Below, piece by piece: positions 56,359-64,000 of a DNA stretch of 64,000 nt. This DNA is from Tipula vernalis (lineage: Eukaryota > Arthropoda > Insecta > Diptera > Tipulidae): contig OY282558.1 in assembly GCA_958295665.1 (NCBI GenBank), positions 142,790,642-142,854,641 on the forward strand, given 5' to 3'. The position numbers and the translations under genes were made by a program. How positions within the stretch are numbered: the first letter of the stretch is position 1; each line of letters begins with the position of its first letter. The notes beneath the pieces were generated by a model that saw nothing but the letters and a program-made list of their open reading frames with translations, had not been told where the DNA came from and searched no databases.

Positions 56359-57945
56359 CACTCCACGAAATAACTATAAGGGACAAAATGAAATTTAAAA
56401 TTATTTAATGAAACGCATTTTTTCTTGATGTACAAATGCGTATTCATAATTCATATTTATGTAGTTAAATTTAAGCCATGAAATTATTTCCTACTCACTT
56501 TTGTATTTTAAACATGTCGAATCGTGTCTAATTTGTGCTATTCGTAAAGCGAAATAGGTATAAGGGACAAGTGAAAAAAAATTAGTTAAATAAAATTTAA
56601 TAGTTCAAAATTTAATTTTTTTTTATTTTTTTACGTAAGTATTAAATATATTTAAGAATTTTAAAATATTTTTTTTACGAAAATGGAACATGTTATTAGG
56701 TAAAAAAAGTAAAATGCCAAGAGGAACCAAATTAAGCGAAGAAGAACAAATACAAGTATTAAGTTTTCGAGAATCCTGATGGACAATACAGAAAATAGGT
56801 GCTAGATTAAACCGTGGAAAAAATGTAATTCAAAAATTTGTAACAAATCCGTCAGATTATGTTACTATAAAAAGATTAGGTCGTAATCCCTTATTGAGCA
56901 AAAGAGATAAAAGGGAAATAAAACGCTTAGCCGTTATTAAAAAGACTTCTCCAGCTCAAATTCCACATAAATTAAATCTTCCTGTATCTATAAGAAGGAT
57001 GCAACAAATTTTAAAGGAAAGTGTAAACATTAAATATGATAAACGGCTAGCGAAACCTAAGCTATTACAAAGGCACAAAATTGGGAGACTGAAAAATACA
57101 AGTTTTGGGATTCAGAATGGCAATTTGTGTTGTTTAGTGATGAAAAAAGATTTAACTTAGATGGGCCGGATGGATGCCAAAAGTACTGGAGAGATACTTG
57201 TCAAGATCGTGAATATAGGCACCGTAGAAATTTTCAAGGTGGTTCACTGATGGTATGGGCTGCATTTGGTCATCGTGGCAAGTCTCCAATATGTTTCATT
57301 TCTAATAAAATGACATCTAATGAATATGTCGAACTGCTCGACAATGTTCTTGTCAATTTTGGAGACGAGTTATATGGAAATGAATGGAAATTGCAACAAG
57401 ACAATGCGCCTATACACAATGCTAAGCATACTAAAAACTTCTTTTCATCAAGTAATATACCAGTTATCGAATGGCCTGCAATTAGCCCCGTCTTAAACCC
57501 TATAGAAAATCTAAGGAGCATACTCTCTCAAAAAGTGTATGGCTACAATTCGATAGTATTTTAGAGCTCAAAGTTGCTATTCAAACAGAGTGGAATAACA
57601 TTGATTCAGCAACTTTATGCAACTTAACAAATTCCATGCCTTATAGGTTAAGTGAAGTAATCCGACTTAAGGGTGATCATATTAATTATTAATAGTTTAT
57701 TATAATTTAAATAAATATAACTAACGGTCAATGTTAAGTTTGTCCCTTATAGTAATTTCGTATGAATTCTTTTTATATTATAATTTTAAAATGAAATTAA
57801 TTTAAAAAAATGAAATTTGGTTTATATTTTCTGTTTATGTCACTAAGCTCATATTTAATAAAAACTATTTTCAAAAATTTCTTTTTCTGTTATTGATTTT
57901 TAGTTAATTTTAAGTTGTCCCTTATAGTTATTATTTCGTGGAGTG
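56359..57945 (+). mobile_element. Tc3-like Tc1/mariner transposon, 1587 bp, with double binding repeats
   Basis: The left end CACTCCACGAAATAACTATA followed by AGGGACA matches the inverted right end, which has three extra bases. TA flanks it at 56357-56358 and 57946-57947. A second, inner copy of the repeat lies in each arm: CGAAATAGGTATAAGGGACA at about 56558 and TTTGTCCCTTATAGTAATTT at about 57738. Two sites per end is the layout of Tc3 and Sleeping Beauty-type ends. A broken DD34E transposase gene lies between. It abuts the right end of the 5.5-kb element. Confidence 0.92.
56714..57692 (+). pseudogene. Tc3-like DD34E transposase, broken
   Basis: The ATG at 56714 begins MPRGTKLSEEEQIQVLSFRE. 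A TGA at 56777 interrupts; the HTH continues with WTIQKIGARLNRGKNVIQKF and PVSIRRMQQILKESVNIKYD. A shift near 57095 gives WQFVLFSDEKRFNLDGPDG (first D). LMVWAAFGHRGKSPI, WKLQQDNAPIHNAKHTKNFF (second D) and AISPVLNPIENLRSI (E) follow. Between the second D and E are 34 residues, so it is DD34E. A third shift near 57555 precedes ILELKVAIQTEWN and the end at 57692. All three acids are kept. Confidence 0.93.
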
Positions 57946-57947
57946 TA

Positions 57948-58645
57948 TATTGTATAACAAATGGAGAAAACGAGTCATTGCAATACGAAAGTGAAATTTG
58001 CAGCCTGAACGATAGCGAGGGCTGCAATTACTTGAGCATTGCAATTACACGTTTTCACACGAGTTATACACGCTAGTTTTTTTACGAAACAATAATCCAG
58101 TAATATTTATAATTTATAAATAATTAGCAGCATAAAAAATAATAAACTTGTACGGATCAACAAAATTTATAAAAGTAACGATCACAATATCATTAAAACA
58201 TTTGGAATTTCATCAAAATCGTGTTGTAATTGAGAAATCGTTGTGCAATGAAAATTGCACGATTTGTGCAATGCATCCTTTTCATTTTATTTAATTATCT
58301 GAATTTATTTTTGCAATATCTGAATTTATTGTTTGCAGATTGAAATGTATTATCAGCGGGTGAATCTGATGACATCCATTCAAACGGGATATTCCGATTT
58401 TTTAGAAAAGATAATTCCGATATTGGAGGAAAAGGTAAAAGGAGCAACAGATTTAAATCTACTCTCGCCCTCAGTAATCAATTAAAGAGATAATTGCAAC
58501 GAAAGTAAGTTTATTTCAAGTTTTTAAAATGATTTAGTATTGTTATTATATTATTTAGGCAAATTGATTATTTAACTATGTAACCTAATATAAAGCTGTG
58601 GCAACTCGATATTACGCGATACAATATTTACGCACGCGACTCTAG
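57948..58645. other. Intergenic stretch with a palindromic GCAGCC block and a possible exon
   Basis: Bases 57975-58075 hold ATTTGCAGCC...GGGCTGCAATT with a 13-base spacer, and several ATTGCAAT words on both sides. Bases 58341-58487 are an open frame of 48 codons after an acceptor-like tttattgtttgcag (it begins IEMYYQRVNLM). Neither can be assigned. Confidence 0.3.
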
Positions 58646-58648
58646 TAC

Positions 58649-59500
58649 ATGTGTTTCAATATTTTTGAAAAGGATGTCGACACGCCAAGTTTAGATGATG
58701 GCGCTAATACAAACAGACTAGTGAACGCAGTCGCATCGAGGCTGCCTATCCCTACGCCAAAGAGGGATCAGTGGACACGTGGTTTCTCCAGCTTGAACAA
58801 TGGTTTCTCACCAATAGAATTTCCAAGAAAATGAAATTCGGTACCGTTGTTGCATCATTGGACCTGAACATCGTTAGTCAAGTGTACGAGGCAGTGAAAT
58901 ACCCACCCGATGCCAAACCATATAATAATCTCAAACAGGCTGTACTAGCAGCTTACGTCGAGACATCGCAACTGCGTTTTCAAAAGCTGGTGTCGGGTAT
59001 TCAGCTGGGCGATCGCCGACCAAGCCATTTGTGGAACGAACTTCGACAAGTTAGCGACACGAAGGACGAAAATATATTGAAAAATGTTTGGTTAAGCCGA
59101 TTGCCGATCCAAGTGAAGGTTATTGTCAGTGCTAGCAAGGGAGAGTTATCCGAAGTTGCGAAAATAGTAGCAGATGCTAACTAAGTCAACAGCCGATAAA
59201 TCAACTACCGCAAGCATCTTGCGTCCAGCCTCAGTATGACCAGTGTCAAATCCAGCGGCAATTGCAGGAGTTAACATTACAGGTGCAACAGCTCTCTGTG
59301 GATCGCTCCTCACCGTTTTCAGGCCGCCTTAGATCAAAATCACCAGATCACAGCTGGTCTTATGGGAAAAATGGAGCGCCTTCAAATCGCTCAAATCAAA
59401 CGACCACTTGCTGATATCATAGAACGTATGGAACTTCGGCAAATAAATGCAGACAGCCGTGTGATTTTGCACAGCCATCAAAACCGAATCCTCATAAAGC
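58649..59500 (+). pseudogene. Ty3/gypsy gag with CCHC-like finger
   Basis: After a shift near 58765 the main frame reads DTWFLQLEQWFLTNRISKKM, ASLDLNIVSQVYEAVKYPPD and YNNLKQAVLAAYVETSQLRF. RPSHLWNELRQVS and LPIQVKVIVSASKGELSEVA follow, the capsid block of Mag-type Gag. The stop at 59182 is followed in other frames by QYDQCQIQRQLQELTLQVQQ and a CWYHRTYGTSANKC-type zinc block ending at about 59490. A short Gln/Ser-rich linker follows. Confidence 0.8.
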
Positions 59501-59639
59501 ATAGCTAAGTGTCAAAAGTAATAGTACAGCAAGCACAGTGTTGCCTAACAGCAAAGTTATCGGTAACACTAACAATTCAAAGTCATCGAAACCATGATCC
59601 CGTGGTAGTAATAGTAGTGTCGTTATCCAGTCAACATCA

Positions 59640-59910
59640 TCAACACCGCTGCACGATGCAATCAGTGTTAATCAGCTTTGCATTCACGACAATTCGAGCA
59701 AGATTAGTATCCTGATTGACACCGGAGCAGATATATCGGTGCTCCCCAAATCTTTCGCACCACGTTCAGCTACGCCAACTACACAATTATTGTACGCCGC
59801 CAATGGCTCTACAATTGCAACTTTTGGTGAAAAGCGCCTTCAATTGAATTTCGGGCTTAGAAGATCGCTGACGTGGACGTTTACGGTAGCCAATGTTAAG
59901 CAACCAATAA
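59640..59910 (+). pseudogene. Ty3/gypsy protease
   Basis: The frame reads LCIHDNSSKISILIDTGADI, then SVLPKSFAPRSATPTTQLLY. The retropepsin DTGA triad residue is intact. ATFGEKRLQLNFGLRRSLTW and FTVANVKQPI follow as the second half. The downstream ILGADFL block is missing, so the end of the domain was removed with the RT start. Confidence 0.8.
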
Positions 59911-59919
59911 TAACGTGGT

Positions 59920-60600
59920 ACGTCAGCGCCAAAGTGAGACCGCTGTCATCGGAAAAATACAAAGCAGCAAAGGCCAAGTTCGAGGAATTGATGCGGCTAG
60001 GCAGCATTTCATCAGGTTCCGATAGATCCAGCCGATGTGCACAAGACAGCCACAGCTACACCATTCGGACTATTTGAGTTCATGTATATGACGTTTGGCC
60101 TCTGTAACGCGGCACAAACCTTTCAGAGGCTCATATCGGAAGTCCTGCGCGGATTGGACTTTGTATTCGCATATATCGATGATATATTGATTGCTTCTTC
60201 CGAACATCGTAATCATCTTCGCCAAGTGTTTCAACGTCTACGACAGCACAAGCTGTATATAAACCCATCGAATGCGAGTTCGGAAAGTCAGCAATAGATT
60301 TTCTTTGACATTTCGTCCGTTGGTGTTCAACCGTTGTCACAGAAAGTGGAAGTTATTCGACAATTTAAGCTTCCGACGATTGCCAAGGACCTCAAACAGT
60401 TTTTGGCAATGATAAATTTTTATAGAAAGTTTATCCCGAACGCAGTCAAGCACCAGATGATACTGCAATTGATGATTAAAGGCAATAAGAGAAACGATAG
60501 GACACTCTTCTTGGTTGGGACGACACTACGGTTGCAGCGTTTAGTCAGTGTTAACATGACCTATCAACATCCACGTTATTATGCCATCCATCACCAAATG
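59920..60600 (+). pseudogene. Ty3/gypsy reverse transcriptase, first half deleted
   Basis: KVRPLSSEKYKAAKAKFEEL is the entry to RT. The next blocks (the first catalytic D) are absent. From 60037 the frame reads TPFGLFEFMYMTFGLCNAAQ and TFQRLISEVLRGLDFVFAYI, and DDILIASSEHRNHLRQVFQR completes the intact YIDD box. After a TAG at 60295 the domain goes on with VEVIRQFKLPTIAKDLKQFL and AMINFYRKFIPNAVKHQ. Confidence 0.88.
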
Positions 60601-60609
60601 CGCTACTAG

Positions 60610-61010
60610 CATTGCTAGTTGATGCGTCAGACAACGCAGTAGGTGCCGTTTTACATCAGTTTGTAAATCAACAGCAGCAAACTTTATTTAGGTTTTTTCT
60701 TAAAAAGGCTAGAAGATACGCAAAGCAAATACAGCACCTACGATCGTGAACTGTTGGCAATATACCTGGGTGTAAAGTATTTCCGGTATATGATCGAGGG
60801 CCGAGAGTGTTGTATTTACACCGACCACAACCCATTGGACTTTGCATTTAAGCAGCGGTTGGACATGGCTTCTCCAAGGTAGATCCGCCACTTGGATTTT
60901 GTGTCGCAGTTTTCCACAGATATTCGACATATATCTGGATCATCGAACGTATCAGCCGATTTTTTATCACGAATCAACGAGTTACGTACCACACAACCGG
61001 TTGACTACCT
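60610..61010 (+). pseudogene. Ty3/gypsy RNase H remnant
   Basis: 60612-60680 reads LLVDASDNAVGAVLHQFVNQ, with the D of VDAS. Across several shifts, YSTYDRELLAIYLGVKYFRY, MIEGRECCIYTDHNPLDFAF and ISGSSNVSADFLSRI follow, the E, D and D positions of the domain. There are at least three frame breaks. Confidence 0.82.
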
Positions 61011-61876
61011 GGCCCGTGTTGAACGACGATAACCTCACATTGAGCCTAGAAGCTATAAACGTGCCAGGTTCCAATCAGCGACTATATTGTAACGTCTTTA
61101 ACGGTAATGTTCGTCCTTATGTTACGCCAAGATTCAGGACTACGGTTATCGAGGATGTCCACAATCTGTCACATCCGGAAGTGAGGGGTACCCAGCGCCT
61201 AGTGCAGGAAAGGTTCGTGTGGAAAGACATGCGTAAAGACTGTCAGACGTTCGTAAAAAATTGAGTGGCGTGCCAACGATCGAAAGTCACCAAGCACAAT
61301 CGATCAGAAGTTCTAACAACTGTGCAACCAAGCCAACGATTTGATCATATCAACGTTGACTTAATCGGTCCATTGCCAACATCAGGCGAGTATAATAATT
61401 GTCTTACCATAATCGATCGTTATTCAAGGTGGCCCGAGGTAATTCCAATCCCGAACATGACGGCAGAGACTGTGGCTAACAACTTAATTTCAGGATGGTT
61501 CTCACGGTTCGGAATTCCGAAAATCATCACGACAGACCAAGGTCGACAATTCGAATCGAGTTTGTTTCACGAATTGTCTAAACTACTGGGTATCCAGCAT
61601 ATTAAGACAACGAGCTACCACCTACAGTCGAACGGATTGGTGGAAAGATGGCATAGGACATTGAAGTCAGCAATCATGTGTCATCAAACGCCCGATTGGT
61701 CAGCGGTTTTGCCGATAATATTAATTGGTCTGAGATCAACGTACAAACCAGACATCAATTCTACACCAGCAGAGATGCTGTATGGGCAAACGTTACGACT
61801 GCCGGGGATAAGTCAGGAGTTGAAAGCAAATGACCATCCGCTTCGGTATCAGTTCTCTGCGTCGGAAACTGAATAA
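60842..61876 (+). pseudogene. Ty3/gypsy integrase, one in-frame stop
   Basis: One frame runs the whole length with a single TGA at 61262-61264. It holds TVIEDVHNLSHPEVRGTQRL, RFVWKDMRKDCQTFVKN and [11 protein letters not shown], the HHCC zinc domain with the stop between the two cysteines. [20 protein letters not shown] (first D), [20 protein letters not shown] (second D) and [20 protein letters not shown] (E) follow, with [16 protein letters not shown] at the C-terminal side. Length and spacing are normal, so this is the most intact integrase in the window. The first 50 codons of the frame overlap the RNase H in another frame. Confidence 0.92.
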
Positions 61877-63920
61877 TCAGCCGTTTTGGAGATGTCAATT
61901 AGCCTTCGCAGAGCTGCGATTTGACGCCGCTTCTATGAGGTTACGTTAAGCATAGATACTATGCGGATAATCCAGCGACAATTCCAGCTTTAAAACATAA
62001 CATTGCGACTAATATTGGACTCACGTGATGGCTTACTGTAAGGCCAGCAGAGGAAGTTACATGAATGAAATTGTTTTTCATTCTTAAATCAGAGACGCCA
62101 ACCTACCCAATGTCCACAGACTGTGGTCTGATGGTTCTGGGCGATGTGGTAAAATTATTTTTAGGGCGAATTAATCTGTGAAAACAATTTTTTACCCTTA
62201 TGTTAGCCCAGTTGGGTTGACGTTTGTGGAAAACATTTCATTTTAAAGGTATTGTTGCAAAATTATTGAAACATGTTGCATTTAATATAAATTGAGAATC
62301 TTTGTATTTCGCCACTCAATTATTAAAAAAATATCCGTTACTACGTATAAGTAGCTAAATTAATAAACCATTGCATTTGTTGGTTAAGTTTGTGTTGTGT
62401 TATTTCGCTAAATTACATTTTTTATTTAAATATATACACATGAGTAAAACCAACAAAAAAGCTAATAAATAAACATAATATGTAAATATGCAAAACTCAT
62501 ATTAAAATGTAAAGCTATGTACATATAGATGCATGTACTGTGCGATGCTGTGTTCAAAACCGAAACGAAATACACAAAAAAAAAATCATCGTACTTGTTG
62601 TCGTTCGTCTTCTTGTAAACATCATGTACAGTACATACATACCATACATTATATCTAATTTAAAACATATTAAACGTTTATTAAAATATTTGTTACATCC
62701 GCATAATAATTGCGTTGAAAAGTTCATTGAAATCGATTTATGCTTAATTGGATTCTGGTTGATTAATGAAGTTTCAACAAAATGCCACTTGACTTTCAAC
62801 TTGTTGTTTATCGCTTCGATCAGATCTATATAGTCGCAGGGTGTATTTCTAAAACTAAAACCATAACGAGAAATATTTAAAAACTCAAAATCTGATCCAC
62901 CCTATGTGCTTTATATATGTATACATATATCGTAGTTCGACAAATAAACCAAAAAAAATTTGATTTATTGATTTTCAATTTTTCAGCTGGATTAATTTTT
63001 ATTTCTTTCGATTTACTTGTATAGTCGAATATACCAAAAGTTCAGTTGATTGTCAACCTTATAAACTATTCTTATATTCGACATTCAATCATACTTGTTA
63101 TATAGTTTGTGTTGTCTCAAGAACGTGTGTAAAGACGCATGTCTTGACGATGAATCAAACCAACACAAATAATAATTAAATTACAGTATAATTATAAAAA
63201 AAAATAATAGACCGGCACAAGCGTACTAAATGTCAAATAATTTCATTATGTTTCTTTTAACTTTGATACATAATACCTAAATGTACGTTCATGCAAACAC
63301 AGACGAGTGAAAAACATTAAACTGAAATACATTTGACCCAAAAAAAAAAAAATTGCATTGAAATCGAATTTATGTTCAAATTACTGTGGTGAAATGCTTT
63401 GGGCAATAGATGTATCAACTGGTGCAGAATTGATTTTTTTTAAATAGCGTATGATAAAGTTCTACATATGTATCTATGTGTATAAAAGAGTTATTGTATT
63501 GTTAACAGTATTGAATGTTTTGATATTTTCGGATATACCTAACAGTCGAAGAACGACCGTTGGTTGTTCATTAATAAAACCTGAAGCAAACCAGATGTGG
63601 CAATTCCATTGTCGGTGAAAAAGTTGATAATGTGGATTACATTATTAATATCCAAGCCGAAAATAAGAATTTCGCCTATCCGCCTACTCCAATAACACTT
63701 TTTTCCCACAGCGTTGTCTAATAAAAAAACACACACTTTATATACGTCACCAAACCAACCATTAACATTTTACAATATTTTGAGCAGGAATACAACTCTG
63801 TATCTATTATAAAATAAAAAATCCTTAAGAATATAAATTACCCCGCTCAAAAAGTAACTCCAATGTTCAAAAATTATTTTCTGAAGATTTGTGTCGTTTC
63901 TCCAAATAATAACATTATTA

Positions 63921-63922
<2 letters not shown>
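61877..63922. other. AT-rich non-coding DNA
   Basis: No protein or RNA gene could be supported. The first 250 bases may be the 3' LTR of the preceding Ty3/gypsy copy. Confidence 0.45.

Positions 63923-63993
<71 letters not shown>
63923..63993. repeat. (TA)n microsatellite
   Basis: About 71 bases of uninterrupted TA dinucleotide repeat, near the right edge of the window. Confidence 0.98.
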
Positions 63994-63998
<5 letters not shown>

Positions 63999-64000
63999 TT

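Larger units (their letters stand above)
58649..61876 (+). mobile_element. Third Ty3/gypsy element (Mag/CsRn1-like), nearly complete coding part
   Basis: Gag, zinc finger, protease, partial RT, RNase H and integrase occur in order. The Gag and Pol wording differ from the 17.6/297-like copy and from the 21-23 kb copy, so it is a third lineage. The RT has lost its first half by deletion. LTRs were not located by eye; 61880-62100 is the likely start of a 3' LTR. Confidence 0.85.

Overview
The window is AT-rich animal DNA, most likely from a higher fly (Brachycera). It has GT-AG introns, scattered tatgtacatatgtatg-type simple motifs, and transposon families typical of fly genomes (BEL/Pao, Ty3/gypsy, Copia, Jockey, Helitron, P-like, pogo, Tc1/mariner, hAT-like). 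I saw no rRNA, tRNA, CRISPR array or bacterial operon. Almost everything recognisable is transposon-derived and most coding regions are broken.

Layout. 1-940: BEL/Pao pol scraps. 1.9-6.2 kb: a decayed Ty3/gypsy element, split by a LINE 3' end (4149-4908) flanked by an exact 11-bp duplication. 6.24-7.19 kb: a LINE reverse transcriptase on the minus strand. 9.1-18.9 kb: a three-level nest, in which a Helitron is interrupted at 9357 by a hAT-like element (9358-16040, 8-bp duplication GTCTCGAA), which itself holds a BEL/Pao element (about 9.95-14.9 kb). 21.2-23.5 kb: another Ty3/gypsy, abutting a truncated IS630/Tc1/mariner gene. 24.5-25.6 kb, minus strand: a possible four-exon host gene with matching splice phases. 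27.5-30.4 kb: two pogo/Tigger-type remnants and a fragment of an unclassified transposon-associated protein. 31.0-35.0 kb: a Jockey-type LINE with two ORFs. 38.1-38.7 kb: a solo LTR. 39.08-39.78 kb: a 702-bp miniature element with TTA duplications. 40.5-42.7 kb: a broken transposase-like ORF next to an apparently intact six-exon gene with a DUF4806-like domain. 43.8-44.6 kb: a second miniature element with TA duplications. 45.1-48.0 kb: a nearly complete THAP/P-element transposase gene. 48.8-50.3 kb: an internally deleted Copia. 50.84-56.31 kb: a large inverted-repeat element. 56.36-57.95 kb: a Tc3-like transposon. 58.65-61.9 kb: a third Ty3/gypsy. The window ends in a (TA)n microsatellite.

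The best candidates for something undescribed are two. The first is the 5.5-kb element at 50839-56311: near-identical ~29-bp terminal inverted repeats, several subterminal copies of ATTGGTTTGTCGTA, a 16-bp direct repeat immediately outside, a spliced gene of a poorly characterised cysteine-rich/D-D-D protein family, and a 2.4-kb foldback carrying CGAAGGGCCGAAT minisatellites. The second is the transposase-like/DUF4806 gene pair at 40476-42709. Family assignments rest on motifs read by eye; no database search was possible.
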